From positions 744,001 through 808,000 of the forward strand of contig JAZGUH010000185.1 in the NCBI GenBank assembly GCA_037893225.1: DNA of 64,000 nt, in the 5' to 3' direction. Below are positions 10,923-22,041 of this stretch, piece after piece. Below the pieces are notes generated by a model, which made no database searches, was not told where the DNA came from, and saw nothing but the letters and a program-made list of their open reading frames with translations. The stretch is from Hippasteria phrygiana. Taxonomy: Eukaryota; Echinodermata; Asteroidea; Valvatida; Goniasteridae. Made by a program: the position numbers and the translations under genes. Numbering within the stretch: the first letter of the stretch is position 1; each line of letters opens with the position of its first letter.

Positions 10923-11030
10923 GTGAACAATGTACTGGGCCGGTTTGAAAATGTTTAAAACTGCCTTGGGGCCTGGACGCTGATAATGACCCAAGCCGAA
11001 GGCGAGGGTCGTTACAGGGTACATGTATAC
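10923..11030 (+). repeat. Half copy of the 12595 palindromic element
   Basis: CTGGGCCGGTTTGAAAATG, GCCTTGGGGCCTGGACGCTG and ATAATGACCC match the left arm of the inverted repeat at 12595-12760. The right arm is absent. Confidence 0.75.
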
Positions 11031-11081
11031 ATATAGGGCACACTCACTGCACAGCGTACATGTATGAATCGCCTGAATATG

Positions 11082-11482
11082 GACGACGACAATAGCCGTG
11101 GTTTGAAAAAGACCACCTGGCCAGTTGACCTCTTAAGGCGCATTCCTGCACATACTCAATCCATTCATATTTCAACTATATTGTTCTTGAATGGGAGTGT
11201 AATGAATAGATGGAACTTTTTCAAACAAAGCTAGCTTTCATTCACACGAAAGGGGGGGGGGGGGGGGCGGCGGGGGCTGGGGGGGGGGGGGCGGGGGGAG
11301 GAGCGGGTGCAGGCGGCGGGGGCGGAGGGCGGGTGCGGGGGGGGGGGGGGGGGGTTCCAAGTGCGATGAAAAGGACCACTCTATTCAGTGTGGTGCCTAT
11401 TGCTTGAGTTTACGCTTGGCTGCGCAGCCCCTGTTCTAGGCATACCAGCCCATCATAAACAGCTAGACACATCGGGGTTAAG
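11082..11482 (+). repeat. Repeat family M, copy expanded by a G-rich tract
   Basis: The left part (AATAGCCGTGGTTTGAAAAA, CCACCTGGCC) and the right part (GCTTGGCTGCGCAGCC ... GGCATACCAG ... GGGTTAA) match the 12820 copy. A ~105-bp G-rich tract (11251-11356) lies between them and gives a meaningless Gly/Ala-rich frame. Confidence 0.55.
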
Positions 11483-11587
11483 TACTTTTGTTCCTTTAAA
11501 ATACATACATGTATTACACTTTTTGAAATACACATTTTTTTTTTTTTATTGATACGAACATACATGTACATGCACATTTTGGCTTAC

Positions 11588-11684
11588 CATCATCTATAAC
11601 AGCAACCACAACCCCTGTGCCTGTAATGTTGTGATTCCACACCTCCGTGACGTTAATATCCATACCCGGAGACTTATGGTTATG
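11588..11684 (-). CDS. PCSK7: PCSK7-like proprotein convertase, exon 2 (catalytic Asp)
   Basis: The exon lies between an acceptor ending TTTTTTCAG and the donor GTAAGC. It encodes [19 protein letters not shown] and then [14 protein letters not shown], ending in phase 1. The DINVTEVW...TG.GV.V.V.DDG pattern is diagnostic of kexin-like subtilases, and SPG.DINVT is shared with PC7. The first Asp of DDG (D204) is the predicted catalytic aspartate. NVT (184-186) is a potential N-glycosylation site. The 861-bp intron after it contains part of a family M repeat and the poly-G tract; the 18.9 kb intron before it contains most of the mobile DNA in the left half. Confidence 0.95.
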
Positions 11685-11715
11685 CTGAAAAAATAAACAC
11701 ACAAAAAGTACAAAT

Positions 11716-12161
11716 GTGACCCGCTCTGCAAAAAGGGCACATAAGTCGCTGTATGCTTTTACGAGTTATGGGCCGTTCAATGTGAAGAGGGTGAAAAATT
11801 CTTCAAACAAGTGATTTTGAAGGGAGGGAATTTTTTGCATCTTTGATACCTATATTATTCTATTTCATTACCAAAATCTTTGATTTCAGTGAATAAAGTT
11901 GGAAAAAGAATGTGTTTTTGTCGAGTGCTTCCATCTATTGCTTTGCTTTTTGTTTCTTTAAATAGCTTGTTTCTCCTTAAGTCATTTTAAGAAATTCCTG
12001 AAAACAAACATGCAAATTTCCAAATATCTCGTGATTGCAAAATGCTAGAGACCTCAGACATATATACCATATGAAAGCTTATAAAATGGCCTTTCCAGCT
12101 ATATATGAAACACTATTTTCCAATTTTGCAACATAAGTGCCCTTTTTGCAGAGCGGGTCAC
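11716..12161 (+). mobile_element. MITE family A, full length (446 bp)
   Basis: Ends GTGACCCGCTCTGCAAAAAG and its inverse are perfect over at least 25 bp, with a flanking direct AAAT duplication. It lies just upstream (in gene orientation) of PCSK7 exon 2. It contains no ORF of note. Confidence 0.93.
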
Positions 12162-12594
12162 AAATGTAGAATGTTATTGCCATCATTTGAAATTGTATTC
12201 ATAAATGCCTCAGCGAGTTGCACTATCCCTATTGGTCGAGAGCCTGTCACGTGGGTGTGTTTAAACGGTTGTTTAAACACGGCTGGAAGTTGTTTAAACA
12301 CAGCGCGGTTTTAAACATTTTTTCCGGTGTCACACGAAATGTAGAGTCCTACAAAATCTGGTCCATTTTATTGGTTGAACACTCAAGCGACCAGTCACTC
12401 TCCTAATAACGCAAGCGCAATACTACCGATGCGTCCGTATTTAGAGTCCATAATTTTACGCTACACCGGCACTGCTGCGTTCTGCACCACCTGGCGAGTG
12501 CGTCGCACGCGCGTCAATTTCCATATAAGGACATGTTTACCACTACTCGCGCGTGGCACGAACCATTAAATAGCTGAAAAGGTATTTTATGAAT

Positions 12595-12760
12595 GGGAAT
12601 AAATATGTGCTGGGCCGGTTTTAAACGTACGTTTAAAACCGCCTTGGGGCCTGGACGCTGATAATGACCTTCGCCTTCGGCTCGGGTCATTATCAAGCAC
12701 CCAGGCCCCAAGGCGGTTTTAAACGTACGTTTAAAACCGGCCCAGCACATATTTATTCCC
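12595..12760. repeat. Large near-perfect palindrome (cruciform-capable)
   Basis: Arms of about 70 bases (GGGAATAAATATGTGCTGGG..., including GGTTTTAAACGTACGTTTAA) are mirrored around a ~17-base centre near TTCGCCTTCGGCTCGGG. Each arm contains its own inner palindrome TTTAAACGTACGTTTAAA. It is probably a foldback MITE; a half copy is at 10923. Confidence 0.92.
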
Positions 12761-12819
12761 TTATTTATTTCCCACAAGTTTTTGAAAACACAAATTTTTT
12801 AAAACACTAATTGCAATTA

Positions 12820-13590
12820 ACCTCTTGAACACGGACGGCAGCCATAGCCGTGGTTTGAAAAAGACCACCTGGCTGGTTGTCCTCTTTCCTACTTATTTAA
12901 AAGGTCAAAATCAGTCAAAATTTCCTTCCACCTCCCCTGCTATACTTTTACACAGACATGATCAGATTACATGTGGTTTTGTACTATGGCAGGAGGGTCA
13001 AAAACAATCACCTTGACTGATTTTGACCCATACAACAACATGGCTCAGAATGTATGTTTGCATAGGAGGGTTAAGTGTATTCCTGCACATACATGTATGC
13101 AATCCCTTGTTTGCCTACTGTCATGTTTGCATTAGGCCTAGTAAAAAACAAAAACATGTTTCACGTCCGGGTTTTCAAAAAAATAGGAGGGCTTTTTATT
13201 TTATATTCTATTTTCAACATGGCCATCATTAAAACAAAATTCTGGCAACCGTTGGTGTTTCCCTGTTTAAAGACGCATTAAAAATGAAAGAGACATGTTG
13301 GACAAGAGAACTGAACATACATGTATTTAAAGTGTCTTTTAGTATGTTTGTAGCACGATCAGCAAAAAAAAAGAAACTTCCGACTCGCAAGTATTTATTT
13401 TTTGGTTGACATTTTTGTTTTTGTATGTATACATAATTTGTCTGTGGTAAAAAAAAAAAAAATCCAGGCGGCCTCCAAAAAGGAAGCGGGCGGGGACGCG
13501 AAACATGGTGTTTTTTTTTCGTCTTATGCTTGGCTGCACAAGCCTGTATTGGCATACCAGCTACCCATTAACAACTGCCAGAGAGAAAGG
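12820..13590 (+). repeat. Repeat family M, long copy
   Basis: It begins CTCTTGAACACGGACGGCAG and ends with the GCTTGGCTGCACAAGCC ... GGGTTAA block, with several hundred bases of unrelated sequence between them. Poly-A/T runs inside produce frames rich in Lys or Phe. Another piece of its right end is at 19893-19965, there with a TACATGTA insertion. Confidence 0.5.
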
Positions 13591-13677
13591 GTTAATCATT
13601 TAAAATAAAAAACAAGAAACAAAACAAAAACATGACATTAAAAGCTACTCTGTCCGTAATCCGACTGAAAATTTCAA

Positions 13678-13913
13678 TTTAACTAACCCCTACATGTAGG
13701 TATTTTTACTAGGAAGTGTCTTCAACCTGTCAAAATCCAACACAGTGCAGTATACCTATGGCACATTCTTTGGACTAAAGACAAATTGGGACATCATACA
13801 TTGTGTAGCTCCATTTAAAGTAATGGTGCCAAGGCGCTACACAGTCCTGAACCCATCAAAATCCAACACAACCTGCTGTTGGAGTTTGTAAGGCTTGGGG
13901 TAGTTAGGGTTAA
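13678..13913 (+). repeat. Repeat family J, copy 1 (ends TTAACTAACCCC / TTAGGGTTAA)
   Basis: Strongly similar to 31350-31558, more distantly to 29941-30161. Shared blocks include TTTTTACTAGGAA, CAACCTGTCAAAATCCAA and GTAATGGTGCCAAGGCGCTA. It carries CATGTA at 13693-13698, absent from the 31350 copy. Confidence 0.8.
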
Positions 13914-14389
13914 CAGATTTCCCCCTGACAACTTACACACATTTTGTACTACAGACCACTCTACATGTGTTATGCATGTAGCTTTCGTCTATGCCCAGGA
14001 ATCGACCGTGTCGTTGGGGCATTTTTAAAGGCGAATTAGGACCTCTGACTGTCCCCATAATGTTTTTGGTCCCTGCAACATCTATATTACAAAAATGTAC
14101 ATTGTACAGTACAATGTACCTGCATGTCCCCATATACTACGGAAAATGTAACGTGATGATGTATGTCTGTTGCCATACGTCTCAAAAGTGTCCCATTCAT
14201 GTGGTTGGGTTGAGTCATCACATGTGTGTAAAATAAATGAAGAATGTGCTTATTCACAGCCTATACTTTAATCTGTAGAATAATTAAAATCACAGGCCCA
14301 CAGCTGGTGAAGTGTGAAATCATGTAGAATATTGTAAACAGTGCACGTTGCACACAAAAATACACACGCACACCTGCACAATGTACATA

Positions 14390-14590
14390 CATGTACACCC
14401 AGTCGTACTTCCCCAATACGTCCGAGGACAATGCTTTGTGTTTCCTATTGTTCCTATAATATAACCAACCCCCATAGACTAAGCACGTATCCTTACGTTC
14501 GAGGACCAATTTCAACAAAAGACTCTACGTTCGAGGACTGAAAGGTTTCTTTGTGTTTCCTTTCTTCTCTTGTCCTCGGAGATATATACA
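14390..14590 (-). repeat. Dispersed repeat family C, copy 2
   Basis: Reverse complement of the 895-1115 repeat with high identity. At the position where the 20899 copy has an extra CATGTA, this copy has none. Confidence 0.8.
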
Positions 14591-14967
14591 GTGCACGTAC
14601 ACCGTATACATGTAGAGAGCAGGGTGACAATTGCAGTGTACAGTATGTAAATCACGACTTTCTTTTTTGAATAAAAAGAATCAATTTTTTTTTCTTTCTC
14701 TACATGTACAGTGTACATTGTACCATCCTCCATGATTGTACATACATGTATGTACATGTAACGGTACACGCAAGGCGACTGGGCGAGGTAGGAAAAACAT
14801 TCAGAGTTTCTTTTCCTGGCCCAAAAAAATGTGAAGAAAGCAAATTCCTCCAGCCAATCTATACATGTACATGTATACTTTATGTATGCATTGACAACAA
14901 AAGCAGGAGCCATCTTGGAAAATATAAGCCTGGCAATTTACCACTAGAAAAACGGCCCTTCTAAAAA

Positions 14968-15108
14968 TGGCACTGCCAAAAATTGTTTTCTTACATTTCT
15001 TAATATCAGAAAACATTTCTTATTTCAAGAAAAAATATTCTTGAGAGACAGGAAAAAAGTTCTTGAAATCAGACAATTTTCTCATTTTAAGACAACCATT
15101 CTTGGCAG
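14968..15108. mobile_element. Short MITE with CACTGCCA ends
   Basis: Terminal CACTGCCAA/TTGGCAGTG, with further inverted matches GAATGGTTGTCTTA versus AAATTGTTTTCTTA. It is about 140 bp and non-coding. Confidence 0.7.
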
Positions 15109-15851
15109 TGTTTGGGAGGGGGGGGGGGATTTGACAATGCTTTTCAATAAGATACATGTAAGTATTCTTCAGTTCAAACAGAGCAGACTAATTAACTTCC
15201 AGGTAAACCCACGGAAATGTAAAAATACAAAACGGCCAAGAGTAAATTCTAAATAACTGTAGCCCCTCATCAGGTGGAAACTACACAATGGCACAATGCA
15301 CCATAATACATGTACCTCTCTCTCTATTCATCACACTTGTTGATCTTGAACATAAAAAAGCAGCTCATTGAAAAAAGGGCTACTGTACACTGTACCTGAT
15401 TCTACCCAAGGGCATTTGTACACAAAAGTGTGAATACATGCATGCACTGTGTTTTGGTTTTGGTTTTTTTTTTTTTTTAGGTTCAGGGGAACCCTTTTGT
15501 CCAGTTGACTTTACCAAAGGTCAAACTCCAACAATGAGTTTTCAGGGTTTTTTAAACCATTCAAAAAGTTATCTTGGTCCATTATGCCTAAGTGTGAAAA
15601 ATAGAAATGGCATTGGAGGATTAGGCACTGTTAGTGTTAACCCTGAGGTGTGCAATGACACATCACCACAGTGAACTACTTAACAAAAAAGCGCCATGGA
15701 ACAACGCAGAGTAAAGCTGCTGTTTGTATACATGTGTACATTGTGAATTTAGAGAGGGCCCCTTTTTGTTTGTACATGTACATACATACATGTACATGTA
15801 CCTTATTGCACATGATGGACTTTGAGTTGAAACTGGGATATTTACATCCCT
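15109..15851. other. Intron 1 sequence, nothing recognised
   Basis: About 740 bp of unique-looking intron 1 DNA with short G and T runs and several TACATGTA words. No exon, TIR or tandem array is seen. Confidence 0.5.
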
Positions 15852-16367
15852 GAGCAAGTTCGATCAGGGACCCATTCTTAACTAGGGGTTGGTTCGTGAC
15901 GTACGTAGCGCATGAGCACTGAAGTTGAAGTGCGAACGACTCTAGTCGAACTATTGGCATGTCAACGCGACCATGAGAAAATGGCAGTGGCTAGCTATTT
16001 TACATTTTTGGACGAGTTCATAGATACATGTACATGTAAAAGCGACATGGACGATATTTGCTCAGTATATCAACAATGTCACAAGTGGTAACGTGTGCAT
16101 TATTTCATCATGTTCAAAGAAAGACAAAGTAACAAAAAAACGTTTGTTCACTTGCTGCTGAATATTTACATTTTTTCGCCATTTTTCTGATAACTGGTCC
16201 TCTCTGCACTGTGCTATTAAAACGGCTATTGGTAACCAGCGATGCGACCAACCTCGGTAGGCTGGTCGCGAATCGTCAACTAGACTAGTCCAACCATCGT
16301 CGACTAGCGTGCATTCGATCAGAGTTAGTCGAACTATGGTTAACTATAGTCCTTGGTCGAACTTGCT
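15852..16367 (+). mobile_element. MITE family G, copy 1 (516 bp)
   Basis: Ends GAGCAAGTTCGATCAGGGAC and the inverse of GAGCAAGTTCGACCAAGGAC, flanked by a direct CCT. The whole element recurs in reverse at 45951-46439. It carries two adjacent CATGTA units at 16027-16038 that the other copy lacks. Confidence 0.88.
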
Positions 16368-16384
16368 CCCTATTGTCAATGTCA

Positions 16385-16565
16385 GACTTGTATTCGAGTC
16401 ACCAAACATCGAGTTCGAGTCCACAAGTCACCTCTCTCGAGTCCGAGTCCCGAGTCATACAGGTGGAGTCCCGAGTCATACAAGTCGAGTCCCGAGTCAT
16501 ACAGGTAGAGTCCGAGTCCGAGTCACAAAGGTCGAGTCACGAGTCCGAGTCACGAGTCACCTTTA
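16385..16565 (+). repeat. GAGTC-type minisatellite
   Basis: Degenerate units such as GAGTCCCGAGTCATACAGG are repeated. Similar units reappear at 17328-17400. It gives spurious Ser/Glu-rich and Pro/Ser-His frames. Confidence 0.85.
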
Positions 16566-16635
16566 ACTACTGTATTGGAAATACATTTTGAGGTACCGCG
16601 AAAAGCTAACGGTGTAAAAATGGTTCAATTTTACA

Positions 16636-16750
16636 GCTTTTCTCTAATTTAATGAACTAGAAATTAATGTACACAGTATTCTCTAATTTAATGAACTAGA
16701 AATTAATGTACACAGTATTCTCTAATTTAATGAACTAGAAATTAATGTAC
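16636..16750 (+). repeat. 39-bp tandem repeat, three units
   Basis: Three nearly identical units containing TCTAATTTAATGAACTAG and AAATTAATGTACACAGTA. Confidence 0.95.
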
Positions 16751-17417
16751 CATAATATTATACATGTCAAATAAACCATGAGATTAGCCATTGAAGTCAT
16801 ACGATCTAGATGTGACCTGTATACCTTGTCCTTTATTTAATTAACATAAGAAACGGAACCTTTACAAACAAGGGGTTAATTTACACTTTCTACATAATGT
16901 ATGTCAAAGCATTTGACCAAATGATACAAGAAGAATTTTACAAAGTACGTCAGATCCATAAACGAGGGTAACCAGCTGCGACTCAGATGCTTCATACAGC
17001 AACACACATGATTCAAAGCTACTATGTATTGCCTGGAAAGGCGCCAGTCTGTGCCTGGAATGGATACTAAAATATTTCATGGTGACAAAATTTCACACTA
17101 CACTGGACAATATCAACTTGTATTCACGCAGTATCACATGTGGACGCCAGGGTACATGTTTCGATACATTGATTTCCCTAATCAATATATCAGAAAAAAG
17201 CCAACCGCACACATGCATGTATTATACATGAGACCTCGAGATGCGTCGGATCTGCGTACACTGCCTGTATCGCTTGCTCAAAGAAGTTGCAAGTTTCTTA
17301 TTAAAAAGTTTTTTATGGTATTTTTTGGGGTCGAGTCGGACTCGAGTCCGAGTCACGAGTCATACAAGTCTGGTCAATGTTGAGTCACAGTCCTGAGTCT
17401 CTTACAAATGTACATGT

Positions 17418-18595
17418 GGGTCATTCCATGAAGTTGAGACACAATGTGTGACATATTGGTAAACATTTTAAATTGGTGTGAAATAAATTTGTCACACCAC
17501 ATGTGATTCTATACAATTATTTCATCATAGGTTAGATTCATTGTGACATAATATTTAGTTTAGGGTCCTCTCTCTTGAGTTTCACATGAACTCCCATAGA
17601 CTTACTATGGATAAATCAACGATGTAATAAGGGACTCGGTGTCCCGGTTACATTTTAGTTTATGTTGCTCATAATTCATAAATAATCATGTTAAAGCATC
17701 CAAATCTGTATGTGGTAGTTAGAAAATGTTATCCTTTTACCTACCCCTCAAATACAGTTGGCTAAAACATTTGATGTAATAATTGATTTGGCAAGCCTGC
17801 AAGGATGTAACATGGGACACCGCTCCATCAAGGGTGGCAAACTAACACATGACACCAATTTAGGGGGTCTTTTTTATGTTTTTAAAAAGAGGTACTCCAA
17901 GTCTTTGTTATCATGTTGCATGGACATTTCACATACTGCTTACAGATAAATTATGGAAGAAAGTTCCCAAAATTGCTAGGATGTAACGTGGGACACCACC
18001 GTTACATCCGAGTCCATTTTGCCCTAATTTTGAAAAGGCAGTCCAATATATTGACTCTACAAGTTAATTTTATTAAAACGGTAATCACACAAAAGAAAAG
18101 AAATTTAATTCAAACTTCATTTGATGAAAAGTAAGAAAGCTAGACATGCAAGCAGGATGTAACAAAATTTAACAGAGTGGGACACCATCCGTTACCTCTC
18201 TAACCACAGATTTGTTAGCCATATAACAGAAAAGATGTAAGAGATACTGAAAATATGATTTGTTGTTAAGTTACATGCAGTTTTTGCTAACTGCTCATGT
18301 AAAAGAAAATAAAATACTTAATTTTTTTAACCTCTGAACCCTATTTGTATTTTGTAAGTTTTTATGTCACAAAATTACCCCATAATTTAGCCCGGGACAC
18401 CATCACACTTGGTGACAAAACATAAATATATCTCAAATAATGCCCTCATGTTTTGTATCATTCGAAAGCCTTCCTTTTACTCTTCAAGTTCATACCATAA
18501 TCACCATTAAAGTCAGTTTAGTTTAAACAAGAAAAACAATTACATAATCAAAGAATGCCAAAATGTGTGTGTGTCTCAATTTCATGGAATAACCC
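17418..18595 (+). mobile_element. DNA transposon-like element (1178 bp), 4-bp TSD
   Basis: Inverted ends GGGTCATTCCATGAAGTTGA are flanked by the direct duplication ATGT (17414-17417 and 18596-18599). Inside, the motif GGATGTAAC followed by GGGACACC recurs in varying spacing at about 17804, 17980, 18154 and 18390. These could be transposase-binding sites. No transposase remnant is visible, so it is non-autonomous. Confidence 0.88.
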
Positions 18596-19620
18596 ATGTA
18601 TGAACAATCAATGCTTGAAGTCATGTACATGTATGCATACAAAACTGTGGCCAAATTTGTAATTTTGATAGCGTTTGTGTGATTAGGCCAAAACAAAATT
18701 ATTGTTTGGTTGTCCTCGACCGCCCGCCCCTCGGAATAAGCACTTTGCGCATGTGCAACCATATTTTTCCCACCAAAATTCCCAAGATCTTGGGAAAAAA
18801 CCCAAGGAGTGGCCACAGTGCACACATGTACATGTATAACGCACGATGCTAAAATGTTATGAAAATCGCATTTTGAGAAATAAACTTATGAAAAAATAAA
18901 ATCTCAACATTTTTCTAATTATATTCTTTAATTACTATATATTTTAATATTTAGTTTGGATTTTTTGGTTGTATATTTACACAAACGATTAAATAATAAA
19001 TATTCAAACCAAAAAATGCATCAACTGAATGTATGCACAGGGGAAGCAAGATGGCGTCTTTAATACACGCTCAGCATTCATTGCAAACTGGGTGTAAAAA
19101 AGTCTTGTTTGATTGTATGTGCAGTGTGGCTACCACATCAAAACTCTGTGAGGTTTTTCGGTCGAATGTTGAGCCAGCTCAAATACAGCTGAAACACACC
19201 AACGGTCCGGTCGCATCCACCAAAAAGTGGTCCATAGAGTGACATTGAGCCCCAGGAGACAGTGTCAGCACTGGCAGCCTTAGGGCTACGATGGAGTGAA
19301 GGACCCGGCGGCCATCGCTGAAGAGGCAGCCGTATTCATATATTAAACTGTTTATCGGCCTAACAACATTTGCGTGTTTGTTTTACCATAGAGCTAGGTT
19401 TTACTTTGTGTATGGTTTGAAGTTGGACTTCCGGGGAATGTAAAAAAGAAAAACTGGCGAAGTGGTGTGGAGGACAATCAAACAATTTGTTTTTGCCTCA
19501 GATCTCTAGGTGCGATTTTGGTTTGAAAAAAAATAAAATAAAAACACATAAAGTTGAAAGAAATTGATGTTTTTTTATGACAACGCTGGTGGCAGGAACT
19601 TCTTAAATTTTTTTTCAAAA
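18596..19620. other. Intron 1 sequence, nothing recognised
   Basis: About 1 kb without an identifiable element. A short frame beginning near 19033 has no family features. Confidence 0.5.
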
Positions 19621-19892
19621 GCCGTGTTTCCATTGGACTTTTTCTTCTGCGACCTCGCAAAAACTTACCATGACATAACTGCGACAGAATGTTTATTCGC
19701 CTTGCGAGGCTGGCATGTTGCAGGCACTGTGCACAATCAACTTTGACCTAAACGGCAAAGGCGACGGGACATAGCACAATTTTTTGAGTGCTAAAATCCA
19801 TCAAATCTGCCATGTTAAGCAGCGAACGGACGAAAAACGTAGTTGTATGCACGTACAGGGTCGTCTGTCGGTTCGCTCTGCTGCAAAGTGCT
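19621..19892 (+). repeat. Repeat family L, partial copy
   Basis: It starts GCCGTGTTTCCATTGGACTT and matches 27037-27400 over about 270 bp (for example CTTGCGAGGCTGGCA, AAATCCATCAAATCTGCCAT, GTCTGTCGGTTCGCTC). The right terminus is missing. Confidence 0.75.
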
Positions 19893-20132
19893 TGGCTGCA
19901 CAAGCCTGTATTACATGTAGCATACCAGCGACCCATTAATAATAGCCGGCCGGAAGAGGTTAATGATAGTACATTTGTGTAATCATGTTTTCTTTATTGC
20001 AGAAAGTCAGAAACTGGCCAAAACGATGATGTAAATCTTTACTGTTGCTCCAGCATTTTTGGCCTCATTTCTCACTTTTTGCAAAGTACATTCACATGGA
20101 TGCTACATGTGACACATCACTTCTATGGCCTT

Positions 20133-20230
20133 ACACTATGAACATCTAACAAAAGAAAACCCACGCAGTCCTTTGTTACAAACAAAGGACTGCGTGCGTG
20201 GGTTTTCTTTTGTTAGATGTTCATAGTGTT
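20133..20230. repeat. Near-perfect inverted repeat (~46-bp arms)
   Basis: Arms begin ACACTATGAACATCTAAC and meet at TTTGTTACAAACAAAG with almost no loop. Fragments of one arm (TTTTGTTAGATGTTCAAAGT) recur alone at about 46731. Confidence 0.9.
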
Positions 20231-20299
20231 ACAAGCTATATTTGTACATGTATGCACAAGTGTACAATGTACTACATGTACCGTCCTCCACATACTACG

Positions 20300-20545
20300 T
20301 GTAGCAGGCCCCAAATTTAACGGCGGCCACGATGGCCAGTGCCGTCGATGCCCTTAAGTTTGCCGTGGTGCCCTTCACAAAATCGCACTCTTCACAGCCA
20401 GTCTTGCCGTGCCCTTTTCCCAACTGGCCGTAGTGCCCTCGTTGCCAGCCCACGCGTACCCACCTGTGCCGTGCCGACGCGTCGGCCACGGGCCGGGCCG
20501 GCCGTAGCCGGCGCAACACGGCAACGGTGCACGCGGGCCAGACCA
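20300..20545. other. GC-rich island, no gene recognised
   Basis: Unlike its surroundings this stretch is GC- and CpG-rich with degenerate GCCGT(G/A)GTGCCCTT units. Frames exist on both strands but share no domain signature. It may be a decayed repeat. Confidence 0.4.
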
Positions 20546-20716
20546 TTACCGGTATGTACCACATGTACATGTACGTACAACTGCTGCAGCATGCATACGA
20601 CAAGAAGCTTGATGTAAAAACAGACGTAGAGAGTCAATCTGTAGACTAGTCAGTACGTTTGGTGTATACGCTTACTGTATGGTATATATTGTACATGGGC
20701 ACTTGGGGTATTCAAA

Positions 20717-20878
20717 CCGTGGACGAAAAATGCTGGAGAACAAAAGAGAACAATATCGTCCGCGATTCCCAGCATACATGTACGTCCGCGATTGGTAGTG
20801 TGTACAAAACCTACATGTATGGAGATTAAAAAGAGGAACAATAGGACGTCCACATTTGGAGGTCGATACACGACTGTG
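20717..20878 (-). repeat. Dispersed repeat family D, copy 2
   Basis: Reverse complement of 5384-5545. It contains CATGTA at 20777-20782 that copy 1 lacks. Confidence 0.7.
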
Positions 20879-20898
20879 TGTACATGGACGTGCACTAT

Positions 20899-21086
20899 AT
20901 CTCCGAGGACAAGAGAAGAAAGGAAACACACAAAAAACTTTCAGTCCTCGAACGTAGAGTCTTTTGTTGAAATCGGTCCTTGAACGTAAGGATACATGCT
21001 TAGTCTATGGAGGTTGGTTATTTTAAAGGAACAATACATGTAGGAAACACAAAGCATTGTCCTTGGACGTATTGGGGAAGTAGGAC
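20899..21086 (+). repeat. Dispersed repeat family C, copy 3
   Basis: Matches 895-1115 closely. It carries an exact CATGTA insertion in AATA|GGAAAC (21036-21041), absent from the other two copies. Confidence 0.85.
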
Positions 21087-21429
21087 CCTGTGGAGACATG
21101 AAAACAATAGAGACAAAGGGACTAAATAGGTCTCCACAGGGCAATTCTATGGGTTAGGTTGTCTCCACAAGGAATTTTGTGTACAAAGTCTATGGGGGTT
21201 TGCTTAAGTTCAGGGACAAGGGGGAAAACAATGCCATGTCTCTACAGGGATGCAAAAACGCGGATGTGTGTACATGTACAATGTACGTGTATAAAGTGAT
21301 AAAAGTGAAGTTGGGACACTTTCAGTTTCAGTGCATGGGTCTGATGTCAAAGCATTTCTTCTTTACCAATTCTCCATAAAATGTAATCAAATTTGCTTAG
21401 GCCTGTGCCGGGTTCCTGCATGTGCCTAT

Positions 21430-22041
21430 AGCCCTGTACGCACTGGACTTATTTTGGTAAAACTTACCGAGACGATGGGAACTTTTCCCATTTTAAGTCC
21501 AGTGCGGACAGCCTAGGACGTTTTCCTCTCACATGTCTCAGTTACTTTTCCTGAGTCCAGCGGTTACTTCTACCGGCCAACTGCTGCCCAGGAAAACTGA
21601 CCAGGTAACTTTTCCCGAGACGATAAGTCCAGTGCGGACAGTGCGAGTCGGTAAAAGCGGCTCAGGAAGGCGTACATCCGGCCCGAGCGCAAGGTCATGC
21701 TTCACAGGGAAACCACGCATGCGCTTTGCATTGTTTTACCGCGGTGCGGTGCACGTGGCAAGTTTCCAAATTCCAGTGCGTTGTTTCTCTTTTGGTCGCA
21801 ATCATGGTAGATTTTATTATTGATAAAGTCGGAAGTTTGATTGGTGCTAAAGACGTAGGCCTGCGTGTACACATCGGCCGGAAAAATTAAAAGGCAGGCG
21901 TGATTTGGGTCAATCGCGTCAATGTAGAAAGGTCACGCAAAGCGCCCTCATGAGTCGTTATATTGACAGCTCGGTTACTTCTCCCACGTCTCGGTAAAAT
22001 TTTAAAACCTTCCAAAAAAGAAGTCCAGTGCGGACACGGCT
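21430..22041 (+). mobile_element. Family E TIR element, copy 1 (612 bp), 3-bp TSD
   Basis: Ends AGCCCTGTACGCACTGGACT and the inverse of AGCCGTGTCCGCACTGGACT, with TAT repeated directly on both sides. The interior holds several CCAGTGCGGACA words and a short open stretch starting MVDFIIDKVG (21804), which here meets a stop after 28 codons. A longer copy is at 31976. The 3-bp duplication is compatible with the PIF/Harbinger type, but no transposase is present. Confidence 0.88.

Noticed and set aside
10004..11407. Gly-rich and MIEGGAA-repeat proteins
   Set aside because: They arise from poly-G tracts and the 21-bp minisatellite inside PCSK7 introns 2 and 3.
21524..21532. Extra ACATGTCTC in family E copy 1 as another CATGTA insertion
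   Set aside because: The difference from copy 2 is nine bases and not at TA, so it does not fit the six-base pattern.
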